Assembly (NCBI GenBank): GCA_036939975.1
Contig: JALLPB010001260.1
Location: forward strand, 1-10,512
From: Cyclostephanos tholiformis
Lineage: Eukaryota; Bacillariophyta; Thalassiosirophyceae; Thalassiosirales; Thalassiosiraceae
Length of the DNA stretch: 10,512 nt
Reading direction: 5' to 3'
The notes beneath the pieces were generated by a model. That model was not told the origin of the DNA and ran no database searches. It was given only the letters and a program-made list of their open reading frames with translations. A program made the translations under genes and the position numbers. Of this stretch, positions 1 through 7,106 are shown one piece after another (position 1 is the stretch's first letter; each line of letters opens with the position of its first letter).

Positions 1-46
1 GCCACAAACACAAGACGACACACAACTAAAAAACAAAAAATACACA

Positions 47-250
47 ATGACCATGGTCTCTCCTGCTCACCATCTTACAGCAGCTTCAATTTTAAAGGTA
101 GGTAAGATCACCATATCTTGCCCAATAGTAAATGATAATCGCAACACGACGATACAATTTTTATTGGTATAACTAACTATTTCTTATCGTCTAGTCTGGG
201 CGGATGACCCCTCGTTTGTAGCCCTGTTACCCCCTCGCTGCCAACCCTAG
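47..250 (+). CDS. Doubtful short spliced ORF or remnant first exons
   Basis: A CA-rich leader (1-46), like a diatom 5' UTR, precedes ATG at 47. The frame reads 18 codons to a good donor (GTAAG at 102; another GTAGGT at 98). A pyrimidine-rich tract ending in TAG at 192-194 could be the acceptor. Joining 47-101 to 195-250 gives a peptide of about 36 residues that reads W-A-D-D-P-S-F-V-A-L-L after the junction and stops at TAG 248-250. Without splicing, the frame stops at 170-172. Nothing resembles a known domain. It could be a leftover 5' end of a gene whose body was lost to the repeats that follow, or chance. Confidence is low because only the splice signals and start context support it. Confidence 0.22.
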
Positions 251-300
251 TTTTTGCATAAAATCGCGAAAAGTGAACAAATATGACATTTTAATTCCCC

Positions 301-615
301 CGCAGAAAAAAAATATTTTTAGAGGTTGGGCTGCCAGCCCCATATCAGTGAGCTGGCGACCCTTCTTTTTCATACATTTCGAGAATTGACATCAAAAAAT
401 TTTCAACCAGTTCCTACGTTAAGACAAATTTTTTTTATGAACAGGGCTGCCAGCCCCATATCAGTGAGCTGGCGACCCTACTTTTCTCATACACTTCAAT
501 ATCGGAATCGAATTTATTAATACCAGTTCCCATGTTGAATCATAAATTTTTATTGATACGGCTGGCAGCATCATGTGACCGAGCTGGCAACACCATGTTT
601 TTTATCATATAACTA
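301..615. repeat. Degenerate tandem repeat, about 116-bp unit, three copies
   Basis: A 36-bp core is identical at 328-363 and 444-479, 116 bp apart. It begins GGGCTGCCAGCCCC and contains GAGCTGGCGACCCT. A third, diverged copy (GGCTGGCAGC then GAGCTGGCAACACC) starts near 560, again about 116 bp on. The AT-rich spacers also match: a T-rich run precedes each core, and CAGTTCC(T/C)A(C/T)GTT occurs in the first and second spacers. The core starts with GGGCT-GCC-AGCCC, which can form a short hairpin. No coding function is visible; the ORF crossing the first two copies simply reads through the repeat. Confidence 0.8.
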
Positions 616-1339
616 GTTATCCCCTGGTGCCTGAGGCACCGAAGCCTCCCCCTCCTCCCATCACCTCCCCCCTATTAAAAGTCTAAAATAGAGGAATTGG
701 CTCATCAGGCTGTGAACACCTCCTTGTACACCACGACCCGGTGCCTGAATATTGATTACTCTAGAATTTCACAAAGGAATTAATATAAAATTCTTTATTT
801 CACGTATTTTTTGGGAATACTAATGTTTTAGAAAACTCTACTTATTCCTTCACATCGGTGACATACAAACAGGTTTTGCCGCACTTTTTTTTTTGCTAGA
901 TAGTAGGTGTAGAGAGGTAAAAATTGTGAGTTGTGCGTGCATACCGACGATAGATTTAGGCGTGCCGAGTTTTTTTTTGGTTTTTGTTTTTTCGTTTCGT
1001 ACTATTCCTACGTTAAATAGAGATACGTACGTAGAAAATAACGTAGTAATTAGCTGGACAAACAGACAGACAGACAGAGTGTCGCTTTTATATAATAAGA
1101 TGGAGTTTCAAACAAGCGATTAATTTTCGTTTATTTTGAAGGTACAATTATTATTATTCGTAAAACCTGCCATTTTTGAAAGCAAACAGTTCGAATTTCA
1201 GATTGGGGAAGGCCAGACTCAACGGGCAAATTCCGTTTTCATACACCCACAAGAGAGTGAAAGAGAGAGAGAGACAGACACAAACACATCGTTTCCACAA
1301 CCATCGTGGAACTGAAACATGAAGGAATAACTGCTCACA
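616..1339. other. Upstream region of the bromodomain-HAT1 gene
   Basis: No convincing gene. It holds a perfect inverted repeat GGTGCC-TGA-GGCACC at 626-640, with GGTGCCTGA repeated at 740-748, a C-rich stretch around 645-672, T-runs near 886-895 and 968-976, a short AGAC microsatellite near 1063-1078, a TATA-like TTTATATAATAAG near 1087-1099, and a GA-rich purine tract at about 1251-1283 just before the gene. The tract from about 1087 onward is the likely promoter and 5' UTR, but no transcription start can be fixed from sequence. Confidence 0.4.
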
Positions 1340-4300
1340 ATGACGATGGACCAAATGAACATAAACGACTTGGATATCATCAGCGCCGCCGCCACGGAAG
1401 ATATCAAGGCTGTGGTGCCAAACGATGTCGAAATTGCATCAAACGATAGAAGGCAAAAGCGTTCAACAACGAGTCACCGCAGCAGCGATCAAAAGTCATT
1501 GAGAGGATCCCCCCGACAAGAGCAACTTTTTAAGACAGACCCAGATCATGATTTACTCCATACTTTTCAGCCCACGGTATCGCTTCATCGGACGCGACGA
1601 GAGTTGCTCCAACAAGATCATATAGCCTTCTCTTCCTCCATCGATCCCGCCGAATTTACTGACCAAACTTTGTTCGCGGGCGTTTCCTCGGCGGCTGCCT
1701 GCATTGTTTTTGAATTTCCCACAATGAAGCCGACACGCCTGAGTGGTGGTGGCGGATCGTCGTCGAAGGATCATCCGTCCGTGGAGTTGCTATCCTCGAA
1801 AAAAGTCAAACGACGAGGTCCCGTGTCGATGGAGGAGATGCAGAAATGGCGCGACGCAACGGGGGGAGCGTGCTACCGCTTCAAGCCGGTATACACCCAT
1901 CAATTTTTCACGGATGAGACAATCATAGGATATAGGCCAACCAACGATGCTATCGAGGAAGCTTATTCAGTGTCATCACGGGTACCCACCCCCCGCGAAA
2001 GTGACGGCGCTCATCAATCATTTTCGAGTCACGACAAGGCCGGTTACACGTTGTCGGTCCAGGTTAGGATTGCGCCCAGCTTCAAGAAGAGTTGCTTGAT
2101 ATTGGAAATCAAAAAGGTGGATGATATCGAGAACCGGCACATTCTTAACTTGGAATTGATGGCGTTGGTAAAAAAGTTGTCAGATCAGGAATTCGCGTGT
2201 TGCTTCCGTGATCCGGTCACGTCATATCTCGACGACGAGGAGGTGAAGGATTACCTAAGCGTCATTTCCGATCCAATAGATTTGAGTACCATGGAAAAAA
2301 GAATTAGAAAGGGGGACTGGTATGAGACAAAGCACATGCTGTATTCCGACATGATGAAGATGACCAATGATTGCAAGTTGTACAACGGACAGGGGACCGA
2401 GTATTATGATTGCTCGGTTGACCTCGAGAAGTACCTGGATAAAATCTTCCCCAAAAGCGTGACAGACCCATCCCCTAATGATATGCTCAAATCAGAATTA
2501 ATGACGCTTGTAAAAAAGGTGTCTAATCATGAATGCGCGTGGTGCTTCCGCGAGCCGGTCAATGTTGAGGAGGTGACAAATTACCTTGACTATATACCCG
2601 ATCCAATCGATTTGAGCACTATCGAGAAGAGAATCAGGAAGGGGAATTGGTACAAGAGCCTTTATATGCTGTATTCCGACATGTTGAAGATGGTGAATCA
2701 TTGCAAGTTTTTCAACGGGGAAGGAAACATGTTTTATGATTACGCGGTCAGTCTTGAGAAGTACATTGGTACCATCTTCCCCAAAAGCGTAACGAATGCC
2801 CCCCCCAGTGCCAATGATGCACTCAAATCAGAACTGATGAAATTGTGGAAAAATGTCTCTGATCAAGAATTCGCGTGGTGCTTTCGCGATCCGGTCAATG
2901 TCGAGGAAGTGACGGATTACCTAGACTTCATAACTGATCCAATAGATTTGAGCACCATAGAAAAGCGAATTTACAGGGGGGATTGGTATAAAAGCCAACA
3001 GATGTTATATTCCGACATGGTAAAGATGGCGAATAATTGCAAGCTGTACAATGGCGAAGGGAACGTGTATTATAATTACGCAGTCAGCCTTGAGATTTAT
3101 CTTGAAACCATCTTCCCCGAGAGCGTGACGCAACCTCCCCTGATGGGAAACGTTACGAACCTTACTGAAAACGTTCCCGCCGATGGCCTTGTCCCTGAAC
3201 ACCTGGAAAAGTCATTGAAATCATGCTATGTTGCTGGTTCTACTCCGACAACTGATGCACTATGCGATGCCCCAATTAGTGGAGGTGGTTATAGCTGTGA
3301 CGCTGACAATGAAAACGATGAAGGTGGAGACTATGAGCTGAAAGATCGTCAAGATGAGGGGAGAAAAAAGCGAGTGAGGGGCAGTTCACAGAAACATGCC
3401 TCTCTCATGTTATCAGAAAATATCACTGATCATTCTAGACGAGTCCGCCTCGAAGAATCTGCTTTGGATGTGGTTACTCCAGAAATTGGAGACAATATCG
3501 AACCAATACAATCTAATTCATCGAAAACCAATAGGGCAGAATTGTTAGGATTCGGTGGAGTAGGATTGGGACAGAGCCCAAGACGTATGCCTGTCGTGTC
3601 TGACAGTCCGTCAGTCCTTTCATCATCTGATGATTATAGCATTGAGTCCAGTAAGCCTCGCCAAGATTCTTTGACCAACAGTGTGCGCAACCCCGCTGAA
3701 TCATCAACAGAACTGAAAAAATTGAAAGTTGGAAGGATCATAGCTCAGATTTCAGGTGGCCTGCCAGAGGTCGCGGCTATTCTTCTGAAAGATGATAGCG
3801 TTGCTGGTGGAACTGGTGGTTTCAAAATAGTGCACTCGAGCGTGGGTTCATTATCAGACATTGAAAATAATTTTCTAGACCAGCCGATTGGAAAAATTGT
3901 TCGCGAGTATACACGAGAGAAAACAAACATGAGTCTCTGTGGGAGCGGTGGTATTCCTCATACGTCAGTCAAAAAAGGATCACAAAAAGTCGTCGGTCAT
4001 TTTGTTCTGACCCTAGCCGATGCGAGGACTGACAAGGAGGCACGAAAGTATCATGATGAAGTTGAGATGATTTCTCCATGGTTCATTGAAATAGCCTCTT
4101 GCGTTAGAGTTGGTAGGAACGGTGGGGTGGAGGCCACTGGAGCGTACTGGAAAGTCCTGTATCTATTTGAGAAACACAGCGATGGCGGTACAGCAAAATA
4201 TTCTCTTGTTGGTTACGTGACATTATTATACGATGAACGTCACATGTCGGTGTGCCAAGCAGTGTGCTTGCCCCCGTACCAAAGGAATGGACATGGGACA

Positions 4301-4891
4301 GAGATGTTAAAGACTGCATATGACATCTGTGGGAATAAAGAGATACTCGTTGAATCTCCAGCTCCTGCTTTTGGTGAGTATACCATCGTCAGATACATGA
4401 CAACTTATCCAGTTATGCTCAACCCCTCATTGCCATTTTTAGTTGCTTTGCGAAATAGGATAGACTACGCTCTCATGAGATCACTCATTGACAAGACTCA
4501 GATCATTCCACAAAGATTTACTGAAACATCGCAGATATTTAGCACGAAAGATACTCTGCTTCCTGATGAAGTTCTGTTGAAGGTTGGATCGACGTTGCAT
4601 ATTACAGCCCGCCAAGTTGAGATTGCATTCGATATTTGGAAGCTTGGTCAGCTAGAGATGTCTCTACGGAATACCGCCAACAGCACCATGTCTATCGCTA
4701 TGGTAAATCAGATCATCGCTTCAATGGAGGCATCCTTCAAACCACTGATGAAGAGGACTCTCCTTAAAATTGTGAGAGAAAAAGAAGACAAAGATCTGAA
4801 CTTTGACTCTATGGACAGAGAAACGCAAGCTCGTCATCTCGAGCTATGCTTTAACCGTGCAATAGTTCGTTACCGCGCTATTCTCAGATAG
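1340..4891 (+). CDS. HAT1-type histone acetyltransferase with three inserted bromodomains
   Basis: Intronless, 1183 residues. The start is ATG 1340 in context CACAATGA, with an in-frame TAA at 1328-1330. Order of parts: Ser/basic leader (1-175) with a possible nuclear signal KKVKRR (154-159); first part of the HAT1 N-terminal domain (about 181-262; Y-T-H-Q at 185-188, D-E-T-I-I-G-Y to 198); bromodomains at about 272-373, 386-483 and 498-595, each keeping the acetyl-lysine Asn (N349, N459, N571); a low-complexity linker with an acidic stretch and a second basic cluster RKKRVR (675-680); the rest of the HAT1 N-domain (about 791-910); a GNAT core with acetyl-CoA loop QRNGHG (981-986); and the helical HAT1 C-terminus ending near 1180. 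Glu917 (in W-F-I-E) and Glu1005 are the candidate catalytic acids; the usual Glu-Asp-Pro reads Glu-Ser-Pro at 1005-1007. HAT1 acetylates new histone H4 (family knowledge). Readers built into the enzyme would suggest chromatin-directed acetylation (inference). Ordinary HAT1 is about 420 residues and, as far as I know, lacks bromodomains. Confidence 0.88.
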   Translation: MTMDQMNINDLDIISAAATEDIKAVVPNDVEIASNDRRQKRSTTSHRSSDQKSLRGSPRQEQLFKTDPDHDLLHTFQPTVSLHRTRRELLQQDHIAFSSSIDPAEFTDQTLFAGVSSAAACIVFEFPTMKPTRLSGGGGSSSKDHPSVELLSSKKVKRRGPVSMEEMQKWRDATGGACYRFKPVYTHQFFTDETIIGYRPTNDAIEEAYSVSSRVPTPRESDGAHQSFSSHDKAGYTLSVQVRIAPSFKKSCLILEIKKVDDIENRHILNLELMALVKKLSDQEFACCFRDPVTSYLDDEEVKDYLSVISDPIDLSTMEKRIRKGDWYETKHMLYSDMMKMTNDCKLYNGQGTEYYDCSVDLEKYLDKIFPKSVTDPSPNDMLKSELMTLVKKVSNHECAWCFREPVNVEEVTNYLDYIPDPIDLSTIEKRIRKGNWYKSLYMLYSDMLKMVNHCKFFNGEGNMFYDYAVSLEKYIGTIFPKSVTNAPPSANDALKSELMKLWKNVSDQEFAWCFRDPVNVEEVTDYLDFITDPIDLSTIEKRIYRGDWYKSQQMLYSDMVKMANNCKLYNGEGNVYYNYAVSLEIYLETIFPESVTQPPLMGNVTNLTENVPADGLVPEHLEKSLKSCYVAGSTPTTDALCDAPISGGGYSCDADNENDEGGDYELKDRQDEGRKKRVRGSSQKHASLMLSENITDHSRRVRLEESALDVVTPEIGDNIEPIQSNSSKTNRAELLGFGGVGLGQSPRRMPVVSDSPSVLSSSDDYSIESSKPRQDSLTNSVRNPAESSTELKKLKVGRIIAQISGGLPEVAAILLKDDSVAGGTGGFKIVHSSVGSLSDIENNFLDQPIGKIVREYTREKTNMSLCGSGGIPHTSVKKGSQKVVGHFVLTLADARTDKEARKYHDEVEMISPWFIEIASCVRVGRNGGVEATGAYWKVLYLFEKHSDGGTAKYSLVGYVTLLYDERHMSVCQAVCLPPYQRNGHGTEMLKTAYDICGNKEILVESPAPAFGEYTIVRYMTTYPVMLNPSLPFLVALRNRIDYALMRSLIDKTQIIPQRFTETSQIFSTKDTLLPDEVLLKVGSTLHITARQVEIAFDIWKLGQLEMSLRNTANSTMSIAMVNQIIASMEASFKPLMKRTLLKIVREKEDKDLNFDSMDRETQARHLELCFNRAIVRYRAILR
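2153..3124 (+). repeat. In-gene triplication of a bromodomain unit
   Basis: Three consecutive bromodomain units begin at the same E-L-M motif at 2153, 2495 and 2831, so the repeat period is 342 then 336 nt (114 and 112 codons), and each ends in I-F-P-(K/E)-S. Units two and three are closest, sharing the run D-P-I-D-L-S-T-I-E-K-R-I and the P-V-N-V-E-E-V-T stretch; unit one has a slightly longer loop (Y-L-D-D-E-E). The usual W-P-F shelf reads C-C-F at 287-289, W-C-F at 401-403 and W-C-F at 513-515. The high similarity points to tandem duplication within this gene rather than capture of three different bromodomains. Confidence 0.88.
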
Positions 4892-5137
4892 TTATTATTC
4901 AACTAAACATTATATTGTGAATAAAGTAAAGTTACCCAATGAAACGACTGAAAGTGCGTGATGCACTACTGATACAAAGGCTGGACACCCCTTATAAGGA
5001 ATCATTCCATACACTTCCACCAATCGAGTTTCTCCTCTAAACCAAAATAAATTCAATAAATGATCGCGATCTGGATTAGTGATAATTCATAACCTTTAAC
5101 CCTCACGTCAATAGCGATAGAATCTAACTCTCTAAAT
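4892..5137. other. Convergent 3' flanks of the HAT1-like and cold-shock genes
   Basis: Short region between two tail-to-tail genes. AATAAA at 4920-4925, 29 bp after the upstream stop codon, is a candidate poly(A) signal for the plus-strand gene. No clear counterpart was seen for the minus-strand gene. No ORF worth reporting. Confidence 0.45.
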
Positions 5138-5607
5138 TTACCAATCCTCGAAGCCTTTGTTTGTGTTGGGGGGTGCTCCCTTTACATCGGCACCATCGGG
5201 ACCCGTGACATCCATTGCCTTTTTCTTTCCGTTCTTGTCAGTTTCGACTCTAAATTCTACGCGTTCATTTTCCGCAAGTGAACGAAATCCTTCGACCTTG
5301 ATGCTGGTCTGATGAACAAAAACGTCGCCCGACTCATCGTCCGGTACAATGAAACCATATCCCTTCGCGGTGTCAAACCTACGACACGAATTAGGGTACC
5401 GCGTCAGCAAAAGTGATTCAATGATCTAATAAATCGAACACAAAATGAGCCCCAATGCAATATAATGTCACTCCTGCCTACCTACCATTTGACAGTTCCA
5501 CTCTTGAGGTCAGCAAACAGAGGAGAAGCTTGGCGACCCACAAAGCCAGGTGCAAATCCGGCAGCAATAGCCAAAGTCGAAAGGAAGGTTAGTGCTGTTA
5601 ATTTCAT
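5138..5607 (-). CDS. Plastid-targeted cold-shock-domain protein, copy 1
   Basis: Spliced minus-strand gene: exon 1 5607-5486, intron 5485-5379, exon 2 5378-5138 (TAA 5140-5138), giving 120 residues. The splice restores K-W-F-D across a split TG|G codon. Residues 1-16 form a hydrophobic signal peptide, followed by A-G-F-A-P at 16-20 and a short basic/Ser transit segment. This is the two-part leader that sends diatom proteins through the ER into the plastid, with Phe18 at the expected cleavage site. The cold-shock domain spans about 36-103, with RNP1 K-G-Y-G-F-I at 46-51 and RNP2 V-F-V-H at 60-63, the aromatic residues that stack on single-stranded nucleic acid. A polar tail ends G-F-E-D-W. The likely role is RNA or ssDNA chaperone in the plastid (inference). 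An in-frame ATG at 5694 would add 29 residues before the signal peptide and is unlikely to be used. Confidence 0.87.
5379..5485 (-). other. Intron of cold-shock copy 1
   Basis: 107-nt GT-AG intron. The donor reads GTAGGT after AAATG and the acceptor reads TCGTAG before GTTTGAC. It splits the Trp codon of the K-W-F-D start of the cold-shock domain after its second base. The unspliced frame hits a stop at the donor itself (TGG TAG). Confidence 0.85.
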
Positions 5608-6292
5608 GGTGAGGTTATTAGGGGGAATTCGTGGTGGCTGGGTCTGCGTTTCTTCAGGGGTTGTGAGGTGGAGGCTGTCACCTTTTATGGACACGATGAG
5701 TGAGATGATTGCGGGGAGCGGAGGAAGTCTTTTTTATTTTTACATTTAGTTACAATAGTCGTACTTTTTTCATCGTATTGTGTAAGTATGTTACATGGTA
5801 TCGTACCAAACCACCGACCAACGTTGGAATAAATAATCACATTCGAATCCATCCTCAGAGGGAGGAAAAATAGAAAAAAAAAAATATCTGCTTTATGGGC
5901 TTAGCGGCTTAGCGAAGTGGGATTGTGATGCATCATAGAAGATAATACAGGAGGACCTGGACAGCACGTTGTGTGCAGCGCCAGGAGTATTGGTCCACCA
6001 TGAAATGAGTCACCATCGCAGCTGAGAATGATTGCGAGGACGAAGGGCGGGGTTGATATGGAGACGATCGTACGTTTTCCTGTCCATATCTGGGAGATCT
6101 CATAATTGTCGTGAGAAATTGTGCACTCTGGACGCTCTCAATACATGAGAAGGATTTGGCAGCAGCAGAAATGATCAGTAATTTATCGTTCATAATTATC
6201 CTCCATAAATACAAATAGATCTAGTTTGCATTAGGCATCAGGTTCAAAGATTTGGAGCAACTGCGCACATCTTGTCACGGCAGATACCGGAT
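5608..6292. other. Intergenic region between the two cold-shock genes
   Basis: Holds the upstream region of copy 1 and the 3' flank of copy 2. Visible structure: an A-rich run near 5870-5886, GCTTAGCG twice in tandem at about 5899-5914, and AT-rich DNA near 5750-5780. A 93-codon minus-strand frame (6214-5933) shows no domain or targeting signal and I do not call it a gene. Confidence 0.4.
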
Positions 6293-6718
6293 TTATACCG
6301 CCGATACGACATCCATTGCTTTCGTCTTCCCATTTTTGTCTGTTTCGACTCTGAATTCAACACGCTGATTTTCGTCAAGAGAACGGAATCCTTCGACCTT
6401 GATACTTGTCTGATGGACGAACACATCACCTGAGTCGTCGTCTGGCATGATGAACCCGTATCCTTTCGTCGAGTCGAACCTGTATTACGAAGAATTTCGA
6501 GGATTGTATTTGTGAGATGAGTGCGTTGGTGGAACGGGCGAGTAGCATCGCAATATAACGCATTCTGTGGCGCATCGCTGTCAAACCTACCATTTGACCG
6601 TACCAGTCTTGAGGTCCTCGGCCATGAAGAGAGGATTGGATTGGCGGCCCACTAAGCCCGGGGCGAAGCCGGCGGCAACTGCCAAAGTTGAAAGGAGAGT
6701 TAGTGATGCGATCTTCAT
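6293..6718 (-). CDS. Plastid-targeted cold-shock-domain protein, copy 2
   Basis: Paralogue of the neighbouring copy 1 in the same orientation. Exon 1 is 6718-6591, intron 6590-6480, exon 2 6479-6293 (TAA 6295-6293), 104 residues. The leader M-K-I-A-S-L-T-L-L-S is followed by A-G-F-A-P at 16-20 and V-G-R-Q, nearly as in copy 1, so the same plastid route is expected. Cold-shock domain from about 38, RNP1 K-G-Y-G-F-I at 48-53 and RNP2 V-F-V-H at 62-65. It stops four residues after A-M-D-V and lacks the roughly 18-residue polar tail of copy 1. The start at 6718 is chosen because it begins the signal peptide; the frame stays open much further upstream by chance and overlaps the divergent plus-strand gene. 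A shared intron position and close sequence identify a tandem duplication. Confidence 0.87.
6480..6590 (-). other. Intron of cold-shock copy 2
   Basis: 111-nt GT-AG intron at the same codon and phase as in copy 1. The donor side reads GTAGGTTTGACAG and the acceptor junction reads ACAG|GTTCGAC, so nearly the same nine bases (AGGTTTGAC / AGGTTCGAC) flank it at both ends. Parts of it resemble the copy 1 intron, such as TTATATTGC. Confidence 0.85.
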
Positions 6719-7106
6719 GGTTGATGGAAGTTTGTGTCTAAGATGACTGGTTGATGGAGGGAAGATGATATGAGAAGTAAGTGCGCGATGAAAGCGCTGG
6801 TGCGGGAGTTGCTTCGTGCCTCCGCCGTCCGCTTCGTCGCTTTTTCTACGGAAGGGAAGACTATGGGATGACGAAACAATGAGACATTTCAATTGTAAAA
6901 CCATTCTCGTACGATATACCACCCCGTACCGTACCCATGCTTGGTGAGAACTTCGGCTTGACAGCGACTTTCCCAAAACAGCATCATCTACTTTATTATC
7001 ATAAAAGCAAGGAGCAATGACGCGCTCCTCTCTCAGCCCTATCACACCGAGTCCATTTCGAGTTGATAGGACACATCGGCAGTGATTCGATTTTGACCAG
7101 GAGATA
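6719..7106. other. Divergent intergenic region
   Basis: 388 bp between the start codons of cold-shock copy 2 (-) and the HIRAN/oxygenase pseudogene (+), so it must hold both upstream regions, possibly as a bidirectional promoter (inference). I see no clear TATA box or repeated operator-like motif. A minus-strand frame is open across it, but it only continues the copy 2 exon upstream and shows no recognisable protein. Confidence 0.4.

Noticed and set aside
893..1123. 76-codon plus-strand ORF upstream of the HAT1-like gene
   Set aside because: Crosses T-runs and an AGAC microsatellite and has no domain; better explained as upstream flank.
40..1352. Similar start contexts ACACAATGACCATGG (near 45) and TCACAATGACGATGG (near 1336) as evidence of a duplicated gene start
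   Set aside because: The similarity does not extend beyond about 15 bases and the encoded residues diverge at once; a shared start context is enough.
4373..4396. GTGAGT near 4374 as an intron donor inside the HAT1-like gene
   Set aside because: The nearest CAG would give an intron of about 20 nt, and the continuous translation already aligns with HAT1.
5465..5749. 94-codon plus-strand ORF
   Set aside because: It is antisense to cold-shock exon 1 and its upstream region and has no recognisable content.
5933..6214. 93-codon minus-strand ORF between the cold-shock genes
   Set aside because: No domain, no targeting signal, no splice context; composition looks random.
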